A stretch of DNA of 64,000 bases, taken from positions 1,674,001 through 1,738,000 of the forward strand of contig JACKBQ010000002.1 in NCBI GenBank assembly GCA_020634455.1. The letters are read 5' to 3'. Positions 17,311-25,314 of this stretch are shown in pieces. The stretch is from Ardenticatenaceae bacterium (GTDB lineage Bacteria; Chloroflexota; Anaerolineae; Promineifilales; Promineifilaceae). The position numbers and the translations under genes were made by a program. The notes beneath the pieces were generated by a model, which worked only from the letters and a program-made list of their open reading frames with translations, was not told where the DNA came from and did no database searches. The number at the start of each line of letters is the position of its first letter. Position 1 is the first letter of the stretch.

Positions 17311-18243
17311 ATGAGCAAATCGGCAAAAAAGATTGGTCTCATCATCGGACAAGAGTGGGAATGGCCAGAAGCTTTTATGAAAGCCGTTAACGAAAGTGAG
17401 GAAAACGTAACGGCCGAATTAGTAAAGCTGGGCGGAACCTTTATGGATGAGCCGTGCGATTACGATGTCATCATAGACCGCATTTCCCACGAAATTCCCT
17501 ACTATCGCGCTTACCTAAAATATGCTTCCATTCACGGCACTTACATTATCAATAATCCCTACACAACCTCTGCCGACAGCAAGTTTTCCGGCACAGTTTT
17601 GGTTAACAAACTAGGGCTAAAAAGCCCACGCACCGTGGTATTGCCCAACAAACAGGTGGAGTACGATGTAACCCCCAACACCTTCCGCAACCTAATTTAT
17701 CCAATGGATTGGCAAGCTATTATTGATTATGTCGGCGTGCCAGCTATTTTTAAGGACAACAAAGCCACTGGCAGGCGCGGGGTTGCCCGGGTGCATAACG
17801 TAGATGAACTGATTCAACGGTATGATGAAAGCAGTACGCGCACCAAGATTTTGCAGCAAATCATCGAGTCAGATCAGCACGTTCACAGCTTTGTCATTGG
17901 GCAAGAAAAGGTGCTTTCCTTAAATTATTCGGTTAAACACGGCCGTTACCAACAAAACATCCTGGACAACAACAGCCCGCTCGGCCAAACACTCGCCAAA
18001 GATGCCCTTCGCATCACCCGTGCTTACCAGTACGACATCAACATGGTTGAATTTGTCATTAAAGACGACATTGCCTACGTTATCAACGGTACCTATCCCG
18101 CTCCAGATATTAACCAAACCTTGCTTACCGAAGAGCAGTTTCAATGGTTTGTGGTAGAAATTGCCGCCTTAGCCATTGACCGGGCGAAACGGCCGTTGCC
18201 CCAAACCGGTGTCTTTAGCCAGCCAGACCACACAAGCAGCTAA
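17311..18243 (+). CDS. ATP-grasp family protein, substrate unknown
   Basis: The 310-aa protein resembles RimK-type ATP-grasp ligases. Features are the N-terminal IGLIIGQEWEWPEAF, a central GVPAIFKDNKATGRRGV that would bind ATP, KILQQIIESDQHVHSFVIG, and the C-terminal metal-loop-like VINGTYPAPDIN. ATP-grasp enzymes couple a carboxylate to an amine or thiol through an acyl phosphate; the pair here is unknown. GGGAGAAAG precedes the ATG. It follows the queuosine-type glycosyltransferase by about 110 nt. Confidence 0.7.
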   Translation: MSKSAKKIGLIIGQEWEWPEAFMKAVNESEENVTAELVKLGGTFMDEPCDYDVIIDRISHEIPYYRAYLKYASIHGTYIINNPYTTSADSKFSGTVLVNKLGLKSPRTVVLPNKQVEYDVTPNTFRNLIYPMDWQAIIDYVGVPAIFKDNKATGRRGVARVHNVDELIQRYDESSTRTKILQQIIESDQHVHSFVIGQEKVLSLNYSVKHGRYQQNILDNNSPLGQTLAKDALRITRAYQYDINMVEFVIKDDIAYVINGTYPAPDINQTLLTEEQFQWFVVEIAALAIDRAKRPLPQTGVFSQPDHTSS

Positions 18244-18255
18244 TCCCAAATGCAG

Positions 18256-18315
18256 TTGCACCAAATCACCCCACCCGTGATATAATTTCTTCATCAAGTA
18301 GTTGATGCGTCAACC
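18256..18315 (+). promoter_or_regulatory. Extended -10 promoter and nearby palindrome before the glucan phosphorylase
   Basis: TTGCAC (18256-18261) and an extended -10, TGATATAAT (18278-18286), are 19 nt apart. Just downstream, CATCAAGTAGTTGATG (18292-18307) is an inverted repeat overlapping TTGATGCGTCAA. A repressor site at +2 to +25 is possible. The leader is about 165 nt long. Confidence 0.5.
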
Positions 18316-18454
18316 ATCGTCTGCACAAATAATCGCAACACGATGATAAACAACTTTGTAAAACAAATGCCGCCAACATGTAAATGACAGAAGCATCTAA
18401 AGATTTTGCCAACATCATGAGCCCAGATGCCATTTACGCAAAAGGAAAGCAAAA

Positions 18455-20584
18455 ATGATGCAATTAAACGATAAAGTTCCCGAAAAAATCGGCCGTTTAC
18501 CAGAATTAGCCTACAACCTATGGTGGAGCTGGACACCAGAAGCACGCGGCCTTTTCCGCCGCCTGGACTACCCCCTATGGCGGAAAACCCTGCACAACCC
18601 CGTGCAAATGCTCCAGGAAATTAGCCACACCAAACTCCAGGAAGCTGCCCAAGACGCCACCTTCGTCAGACAATACAACAAAGTCATGCTCCTGTTCGAT
18701 GAAACCATGAGAAATAGAGGCTCCTGGTTCCATGAAACCTACCCAGACCTCAGCGAAAAAACCATCGCCTACTTCTCATTTGAATTTGGCCTCCACAGTT
18801 CACTGCCAATCTACTCCGGCGGCCTGGGAATCCTCTCTGGCGACCATGCCAAAGAAGCCAGTGACCTTGGCCTGCCATTTGTCGGCGTGGGTTTTATGTA
18901 CCCGCAAGGCTACTTCCGCCAACGGCTACCATCGCACGGCTGGCAAGAAGCGGTCTACCACCAACTAGACATCGGTCAGGCCCCCGTACTCCCCGTATTA
19001 GACGGCAACGGGCACGAAATACGCATCTCCGTCAACCTGGCTGGACGACCAGTCCACGCTCGCATTTGGCATGTGCGCGTAGGCCGCAACCCCCTCTTCC
19101 TGCTAGACACAGATGTAGACGAGAACGAACCCTGGGATCGTGATCTTTCTGCCCGCCTCTACTCAGGGGATACAGAAACCCGCATTCGCCAAGAAATAAT
19201 GCTAGGCATTGGCGGCGTCCGCGCCTTACGCGCTTTGGGCATCAACCCCGCAGCGTGGCACATGAATGAAGGCCACTCCGCCTTTTTGATTTTGGAATTA
19301 ATACGTGAAGAAGTGGCACGCGGCAAAAACTTTGAAGAAGCATCCCAAATCATAAGCAAGCGCTCAATCTTTACCACCCACACCCCCGTGCCTGCTGGCC
19401 ACGATGCCTTTGGTTTCCATTTGGTGGAGCAATATTTCAACGGCTATTGGGACGAGTTGGGGATTAATCGGGAACACTTTTTAAGCCTGGGTGGCCATGA
19501 AGAAGAGTGGGGGATGGCCTTCAACATGACCGTTCTGGCGCTGAAGCTTTCTGGCCAGTCGAACGGCGTCAGCAAGCTGCATGGTGAAGTCTCACGCAAA
19601 ATGTGGCAAGAAGTGTGGCCAACCAACTCGGTTGAGGATGTGCCGATCTCTTCAATTACGAATGGTGTGCATGTTTCCACCTGGATTGCTGGAGAAATGC
19701 ACAATATTTTTGACAAATATTTGGGGCCGGGCTGGCTGGCAAAGCAAGATGATCCCACCATTTGGCAGCGACTGGCTGAAGTGCCTGATAGGGAACTTTG
19801 GCAGGTTCATCTGGACTTAAAACGAAAATTGATGAGCTATCTGCGCGAGCGAGTGCGGCGGCGCTGGGTAAATGGAAGCAATGATCCAACTCAGGTGCTA
19901 ACCAGCGGAACGCTATTAGACCCAGAAGCGCTCACAATTGGGTTTGCCCGTCGGTTTGCCACTTACAAGCGAGCCACGCTCATCTTCCGCGATTTGGAGC
20001 GGTTGCAGCGTATTTTGCTGGATATTCACCGGCCGGTACAAATTGTTTTTGCTGGCAAGGCGCATCCGGCTGATGAACCGGGCAAGTCGCTTATTCAGCA
20101 CATTTACAATCTGGCCAAGCATAATCAGCTAGGCGGCCGTATTGCCTTTATTGAAGATTACGATATGCACATGGCCCGGTATCTGACCCAAGGGGTGGAT
20201 GTTTGGCTGAATAACCCGCGCCGCCCGCGTGAGGCCAGCGGCACCAGCGGCATGAAGGCTGCCATCAATGGCATTCCCAATTTGAGCATTTTAGATGGCT
20301 GGTGGGTTGAAGGGTACAACGGCGCGAACGGCTGGGCCATTGGCGACGAACGTGAGTTTGACAACCATGATGCTCAGGATGGCTTTGACGCGAATTTTAT
20401 TTACCAACTTTTGGAAGATGAAATTGTGCCGCTGTACTATGACCGGGATCGGGATGGAACGCCGCGTGGCTGGGCAGAAATCATGCGGGAGAGTATACGT
20501 TCTTGTTCGCCAATGTTTGGCACGCGCCGCATGATTAAAGAGTACACCACTGAGTTGTATGTCAAGGCGATGCGGGCAGAGTAG
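18455..20584 (+). CDS. glgP: Alpha-glucan (glycogen) phosphorylase, GT35, short archaeal/Thermotoga type
   Basis: The 709-aa enzyme releases glucose-1-phosphate from alpha-1,4-glucans. The N-terminal DUF3417 region (about 1-115, LAYNLWWSWTPEARGLFRR) marks the short phosphorylase group. Catalytic-domain motifs include YSGGLGILSGDHAKEASDLG, WHMNEGHSAFL, TTHTPVPAGHDAF and the PLP region EASGTSGMKA with the likely Schiff-base Lys near 601. AAGGAAAG precedes the start; a second ATG follows at once. The gene lacks ACGGCCGT copies. Confidence 0.93.
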   Translation: MMQLNDKVPEKIGRLPELAYNLWWSWTPEARGLFRRLDYPLWRKTLHNPVQMLQEISHTKLQEAAQDATFVRQYNKVMLLFDETMRNRGSWFHETYPDLSEKTIAYFSFEFGLHSSLPIYSGGLGILSGDHAKEASDLGLPFVGVGFMYPQGYFRQRLPSHGWQEAVYHQLDIGQAPVLPVLDGNGHEIRISVNLAGRPVHARIWHVRVGRNPLFLLDTDVDENEPWDRDLSARLYSGDTETRIRQEIMLGIGGVRALRALGINPAAWHMNEGHSAFLILELIREEVARGKNFEEASQIISKRSIFTTHTPVPAGHDAFGFHLVEQYFNGYWDELGINREHFLSLGGHEEEWGMAFNMTVLALKLSGQSNGVSKLHGEVSRKMWQEVWPTNSVEDVPISSITNGVHVSTWIAGEMHNIFDKYLGPGWLAKQDDPTIWQRLAEVPDRELWQVHLDLKRKLMSYLRERVRRRWVNGSNDPTQVLTSGTLLDPEALTIGFARRFATYKRATLIFRDLERLQRILLDIHRPVQIVFAGKAHPADEPGKSLIQHIYNLAKHNQLGGRIAFIEDYDMHMARYLTQGVDVWLNNPRRPREASGTSGMKAAINGIPNLSILDGWWVEGYNGANGWAIGDEREFDNHDAQDGFDANFIYQLLEDEIVPLYYDRDRDGTPRGWAEIMRESIRSCSPMFGTRRMIKEYTTELYVKAMRAE

Positions 20585-20604
20585 CCACATCGAGCTGGAA
20601 TGTT

Positions 20605-20952
20605 ATGAATCGTTGGGTAAAGCGGTTAGGGTATGCTGGCTTGATTGTTTTGTGGCTTATGGTTATGGCCTTTCCGACGTTTGCTTTTTTCTTGGCAACG
20701 CGGGGCGAGCTTCAGTTTGGCGATGATCCGCGGAGCCACATGCGCTTTTTTATGATCCAGGAAGAGGATTCGGGCGGTGTGGGTATTGAGTGGGTGCGTG
20801 AGGCCAGCCGGGTGGAGAATTGCAGCCGGACGTCTATTCGCTATGTTTTGTGGGAGGGAAACGGCCGTAATCAAAACACCTCCTTCTGCCAATGTTATGA
20901 CCCCGTTACCGAAACCCCGCTACCCGTTGAGGAGAGTAGCTGTACACCATGA
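20605..20952 (+). CDS. Small membrane-anchored or secreted protein, unknown
   Basis: The 115-aa protein has a hydrophobic N-terminal segment at about 9-31 (signal peptide or anchor) and a short external domain with four Cys, one pair as CQC. No family was recognised. Its stop overlaps the osmC start (ATGA), so it is probably in an operon with osmC and the upstream phosphorylase. Confidence 0.6.
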   Translation: MNRWVKRLGYAGLIVLWLMVMAFPTFAFFLATRGELQFGDDPRSHMRFFMIQEEDSGGVGIEWVREASRVENCSRTSIRYVLWEGNGRNQNTSFCQCYDPVTETPLPVEESSCTP

Positions 20953-21392
20953 GTAATATTGCTGTAAAGTGGACCGGACAGGGAAGCCAGATGTTTATCG
21001 GCCGAGATTCCTTTGGACATCTTGTTATGGCTGGCTCCTGGCCCAAAGATGAAGATGATAGTTGGCAAGAGTGGAAAGGCACCAAACCTTCTGATTTGCT
21101 GCTGCTGAGCCTGGCCTCCTGTTCTGCCTATGATGTGGTGATGATCTTAGGCCGCCAACGGCAAAATCTGACCAATTTGTATGTAAATGTGGATGGGAAA
21201 CAAGCGTCTGAACCACCCTACCAATTCACCGAAATCCACCAGCATTACACGGTAGAGGGCGTTGATTTGGACCCCAACAAGGTGGCCCGTGCCATTGAAC
21301 TTTCTGAAGAAAAATATTGTTCCGTGGCCGCAACCGTTCGCGGTGTGGCTAAACTGAGCCACAGCTTTGAAATTGTGCAAAACGCTGACTAA
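20949..21392 (+). CDS. OsmC/Ohr family protein
   Basis: The 147-aa OsmC-like protein has the two redox Cys in expected places: SLASCSAYD near 58-66 and EEKYCSVAATV near 119-129. OsmC proteins are thiol peroxidases for organic hydroperoxides. The sequence GTKPSDLLLLSLASC matches the domain helix. It overlaps the previous small gene by 4 nt and is followed by a clear terminator. Confidence 0.88.
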   Translation: MSNIAVKWTGQGSQMFIGRDSFGHLVMAGSWPKDEDDSWQEWKGTKPSDLLLLSLASCSAYDVVMILGRQRQNLTNLYVNVDGKQASEPPYQFTEIHQHYTVEGVDLDPNKVARAIELSEEKYCSVAATVRGVAKLSHSFEIVQNAD

Positions 21393-21434
21393 TCACAAGT
21401 TTGCTTACCACATCTCGCACTGTTTACCCTCTGA

Positions 21435-21466
21435 GTTCCCCATGCCAGCGTATGGGGAACTTTTTT
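21435..21466 (+). terminator. Rho-independent terminator after osmC
   Basis: GTTCCCCAT and ATGGGGAAC form a perfect 9-bp stem with an 8-nt loop followed by TTTTTT. Confidence 0.92.
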
Positions 21467-21577
21467 GATTCGCTCTGGTGTGGCCTTAATTATTATTTCA
21501 CATAAGATGCACTAAAAAGGGCAGTTGTGTTACAATGCAAGCAGATTTTAGTGGGTACTGCCTTGTGATAACTTTGG

Positions 21578-22159
21578 ATGAGCAAAATGAATTCAGGGTC
21601 AACCGATTCGCAAACTTATTACGCAAGTCAATCGGGTAGTTGGACACCGCCAGAGCAAGCTGATCCCTTTGTGCCAACGGCCGTTCAACTACAGCGGGCC
21701 AACAAGCTCAAGCGATTTAACCAGTTGGCTGTTTACCTGCCGCTTGGCTTGCTCACGGCAGCCATTTTAGGGTTCCTCATTTACCTGCTCATTCTGGCCA
21801 TCTGGCCCCCGTACGAAGATACACGGCTCTTTCTTTCTGGCGTGGCCGACATCATCTTGATTGTGTTCTTGCTGCCCGTGGTGCTTATCTTTGGCCTGCT
21901 GGTAGCGGGGATGTTTGGCGGCATCTTTTATTGGCAGCAGTCGCGCAAGGAAGCTGGTGAACCCTCGTTGCAGAACAAGTACGGCCGTTTTCGCCTGCTG
22001 CTCTGGAAGCTAGACCAAAAACTTAGCAGTGTGTACCGCCAGATCGATCGGCTCATGCCCAAACTGGCCGCACCCATCATCAAATTCAGCGCGACCATAG
22101 CCTACATCAACACCTGGCTGGTTCGCTTGAGCGGCCGTTCCGAAGACAATCGCCAGTAA
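21578..22159 (+). CDS. Two-TM membrane protein, unknown
   Basis: The 193-aa protein has a Gln/Ser-rich N-terminus, two hydrophobic segments at about 50-73 and 85-118, and a basic amphipathic C-terminal part containing a further hydrophobic stretch (LAAPIIKFSATIAYI). No family was recognised. An extended -10, TGTTACAAT (21528-21536), lies upstream. It precedes another small membrane gene and lon. Confidence 0.6.
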   Translation: MSKMNSGSTDSQTYYASQSGSWTPPEQADPFVPTAVQLQRANKLKRFNQLAVYLPLGLLTAAILGFLIYLLILAIWPPYEDTRLFLSGVADIILIVFLLPVVLIFGLLVAGMFGGIFYWQQSRKEAGEPSLQNKYGRFRLLLWKLDQKLSSVYRQIDRLMPKLAAPIIKFSATIAYINTWLVRLSGRSEDNRQ

Positions 22160-22205
22160 CTATTACCCAATGCAGATTTCTCATTTACGCGGAGTAAAAC
22201 TCAAA

Positions 22206-22430
22206 ATGAACCAAGAAAACCTGGACACCAACTGGAAAACAAAACTATTACTCATTGGCGCAGCCAGTGGCGCTTTACTAGGCATTGGCACTGCCTACTT
22301 GCTGGCCCGTTCCGCTGAAAATAATCAAGGCGGCCCGCCTGAAATTTCTACTAAAGATCTGCTCAGCACCGGTATTGCCATTATTGGCGTCATTCGGGGT
22401 ATTGCCTCTTTAGGCGACGGTAGCAAATAA
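22206..22430 (+). CDS. Small single-TM protein, unknown
   Basis: The start at 22206 gives 74 aa; GGAG lies 11 nt upstream. A hydrophobic segment rich in Gly/Ala (LLLIGAASGALLGIGTAYLL) at about 13-32 and a second weaker one near 55-65 suggest a small membrane protein. The upstream ATG at 22170 is less likely. It lies 46 nt before lon and may be in one transcript with it. Confidence 0.55.
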   Translation: MNQENLDTNWKTKLLLIGAASGALLGIGTAYLLARSAENNQGGPPEISTKDLLSTGIAIIGVIRGIASLGDGSK

Positions 22431-22476
22431 ACCAACAGCGCCGACCGCAAAGAGTTGGAAACCAACCTTTTTTCGC

Positions 22477-24930
22477 ATGAAAAGTTCGCAAAGGCTCAAC
22501 GAAGGCACGCTCCCGGAAGGTTTGCTACAAACTGAAGCGCATAACGGCCGTTCCCTAAATCAAGCAAACTTTCCCAAAACAGTGCCCATCCTGCCGCTGC
22601 GTGGCCTGGTAGTTTATCCGCATACGGTCGTCCCCCTCAACGTTGGCCAACCCCGCTCCATTCGCCTGCTAGATAGCACAGATTCACAAAACGGTTTCAT
22701 CGGCCTCTGTGCCAGCCACGACCGTGAACGCACCATGCCCGGCCCCGAAGAAATTTTCCGCATTGGCACCATTGCCGCCGTCCACCGCCAGCTGCGCCGC
22801 CAAGACAACACCGTCCGCATGTTAGTGAACGGACTCAATCGGTTTCGCATCATATCCTTCGTCACCACCGAGCCATTCCTGGTGGCTGAGATAGAACCAC
22901 TGCCCGAAGACATCCGCAGCACCACCCAAACCGAAGCTATGAGCCGCAATCTGGTAGATATGTTCATGCGGCTGGCAGAATTTGTGCCCAGCATCCCAGC
23001 CGACTTGCTCACCTCCAGCCTCAGCCCGGAAAACCCGCTCCAGCTTGTCTACACCATCGCCACATATTTGCAGCTAGACCTCAGCGACGCCCAAAAATTT
23101 TTAGAATTCAACAGCATGGCCGAAAAGTTAGGCTGGCTGGTGCGCCACATCGGCAAAGAGACAGAAATTTTGGAAATGGGCCAGCGCATTCGCTCAGAAG
23201 CATTTGGGCAGATGGAGCAAGCCCAGCGCGAATATTTTCTTCGTGAACAGCTAAAGGCAATCCAGCGCGAACTGGGCGAAGCGGACGAGCGTGAAGTTGA
23301 GGCACAACATTTCCGCAGCAAAATTGATGAAGCCGATATGCCCGCCGAAGCCCGCCAGGAAGCCGAGCGCGAGCTAAGTCGCCTGACCAAGCTGCCCGTT
23401 GCTGCGGCGGAATACGGCGTGGTGCGCACCTATCTTGAATGGTTGGTAAGCCTCCCCTGGGGCCAGGCTACTCCCGACAACCTGGATTTACAGCACGCGC
23501 GCATTGTGCTGGATGAAGATCATCACGGGCTAGACGAGGTGAAAGAGCGCATTGTGGAATTTTTGGCGGTGCGACGATTGCGCAAAGGGCGTCAGTTGGA
23601 TAATACGGCCGAATCCAGCTACCGCCCCGACCGTTTAGGCGCAATCCTCTGTTTTGTGGGGCCACCGGGTGTGGGCAAAACCTCGTTGGGCCGCTCCATA
23701 GCGCGGGCAATGGGGCGCAAATTTGCCCGCATCTCCCTCGGCGGCATGCGCGACGAAGCCGAAATTCGGGGGCACCGCCGCACCTACATCGGGGCGCTGC
23801 CAGGACGCATTGTGCAAATGCTGCGCCGCTGCCAGAGCAAAAATCCCGTCATTATTTTGGACGAGATTGACAAGCTGGGGGCCGATTTTCGCGGCGACCC
23901 CGCCGCTGCCCTGCTGGAAGTGCTAGACCCGGAGCAAAATCGCACTTTCCGCGATCATTATCTGGATGTGCCTTTTGATCTTTCGGAAGTGATGTTTATC
24001 ACCACGGCCAACACGCTGGATGCCGTCCCTGCTCCCTTGCAGGATCGTATGGAGGTCATCCGGCTGGCTGGTTACATGGAGTCAGAAAAAGTAGCGATCG
24101 CGGAACATTACCTGCTGCCCCGGCAAATTCACGAAAATGGGCTGCTGCCTGAAGAGCTTGGTTTGGATACGGCCGTTCTCCAACAAATCATCCGCGACTA
24201 CACCCGTGAAGCAGGCGTCCGCGAACTGGAACGGCAAATTGGGCGCGTCTGCCGCAAAGTGGCAACGGCCGTTGCCCAACAACCTAGTCTAGATACCCCC
24301 AATCCCCAAACCGTCACGGCCGATCAACTCCACAACCTGCTAGGCCCAGCCCGCTACCTGCCAGACACCGCCCAGCGCACCCGCACCCCCGGCATCGCCA
24401 CCGGGCTTGCCTGGACCAGCACTGGCGGGCACATTTTGTTCATCGAAGCGGCCAAAATGCCCGGCCAAAAAGGACTCACCATTACCGGCCAACTCGGCGA
24501 CGTCATGCAAGAATCGGCCCAGGCTGCCCTTACCTACGTGCGGGCCAAAGCCGAGCAGCTCGGTGTGGCCCCCAATTTTTTTGACAAACACGACATTCAC
24601 ATTCATATTCCCGCCGGAGCCATTCCTAAAGATGGCCCCTCTGCTGGCATCACCATCGCCACGGCGCTGGCCTCCCTGCTTATGGAACGCGCCGTTTGCG
24701 AAGACACCGGCATGACGGGAGAAATTACGCTGCGCGGTCAAATCTTGCCCGTAGGCGGGCTAAAAGAAAAGGTGCTGGCTGCCCATCGCGTCGGCCTGAA
24801 AAAACTGATTTTGCCCGCCCAAAATGAACCAGATTTGGCCGAACTACCACCTGAAATCAAAGAGTCGCTGACCTTTATTTTGGCACAGACAATGGAAGAT
24901 GTGCTGCAAGCAGCGCTCTGCATGGACTAA
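22477..24930 (+). CDS. lon: ATP-dependent protease La (Lon)
   Basis: The 817-aa LonA degrades misfolded and regulatory proteins. It has the N-terminal substrate domain (about 35-230, VPILPLRGLVVYPH), Walker A GPPGVGKTS near 395, Walker B VIILDEIDKLG, the sensor region, and the protease domain with the Ser-Lys dyad: S722 in KDGPSAGIT and K765 in GLKEKV. The spacing of 43 matches E. coli Lon. A receiver-domain gene follows after 6 nt. Confidence 0.97.
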   Translation: MKSSQRLNEGTLPEGLLQTEAHNGRSLNQANFPKTVPILPLRGLVVYPHTVVPLNVGQPRSIRLLDSTDSQNGFIGLCASHDRERTMPGPEEIFRIGTIAAVHRQLRRQDNTVRMLVNGLNRFRIISFVTTEPFLVAEIEPLPEDIRSTTQTEAMSRNLVDMFMRLAEFVPSIPADLLTSSLSPENPLQLVYTIATYLQLDLSDAQKFLEFNSMAEKLGWLVRHIGKETEILEMGQRIRSEAFGQMEQAQREYFLREQLKAIQRELGEADEREVEAQHFRSKIDEADMPAEARQEAERELSRLTKLPVAAAEYGVVRTYLEWLVSLPWGQATPDNLDLQHARIVLDEDHHGLDEVKERIVEFLAVRRLRKGRQLDNTAESSYRPDRLGAILCFVGPPGVGKTSLGRSIARAMGRKFARISLGGMRDEAEIRGHRRTYIGALPGRIVQMLRRCQSKNPVIILDEIDKLGADFRGDPAAALLEVLDPEQNRTFRDHYLDVPFDLSEVMFITTANTLDAVPAPLQDRMEVIRLAGYMESEKVAIAEHYLLPRQIHENGLLPEELGLDTAVLQQIIRDYTREAGVRELERQIGRVCRKVATAVAQQPSLDTPNPQTVTADQLHNLLGPARYLPDTAQRTRTPGIATGLAWTSTGGHILFIEAAKMPGQKGLTITGQLGDVMQESAQAALTYVRAKAEQLGVAPNFFDKHDIHIHIPAGAIPKDGPSAGITIATALASLLMERAVCEDTGMTGEITLRGQILPVGGLKEKVLAAHRVGLKKLILPAQNEPDLAELPPEIKESLTFILAQTMEDVLQAALCMD

Positions 24931-24936
24931 GAAAAT

Positions 24937-25314
24937 ATGACACAAATTATTGTTGTTGATGATGACAACACCAACTCAAGCTTAATCAAAATGCTGTTGG
25001 AACTGGACGGTTTCAACGTAGAAGCGTGCGAAGATCAGCAAAGCGCCGAACACGCAGCCTCGTCAGAAACGCGGGCTTTTGTTATTGATTGCCATCTGGC
25101 GCGCGGCCGCAGTGGGCTAGATTTGCTGCGAGCCATTCGGGCTGGGAACACAAATGCGGCAGAGGAAACGGCCGTAATCATCACCTCAGGCGACTACCGA
25201 CGAGAAGATGAATCCATGAACCTGGGAGCCAACCTCTTCTTGCTCAAACCATACCCGCCGAACGCTCTCTCCGAAGCCATTACAGAAATTTTGACAAAAG
25301 GGGGTCAGCTATGA
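24937..25314 (+). CDS. Stand-alone response regulator receiver protein
   Basis: The 125-aa CheY-like domain has the acidic DDD cluster at 8-10, a phospho-acceptor Asp in AFVIDCHLARGRSG near 51, the conserved Ser in IITSGD and the Lys in LLKPY. No output domain is present. It is coupled to the lon stop upstream (6 nt) and overlaps the next gene (ATGA), so it may act with the PHP-AlbA protein. No histidine kinase is nearby. Confidence 0.88.
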   Translation: MTQIIVVDDDNTNSSLIKMLLELDGFNVEACEDQQSAEHAASSETRAFVIDCHLARGRSGLDLLRAIRAGNTNAAEETAVIITSGDYRREDESMNLGANLFLLKPYPPNALSEAITEILTKGGQL

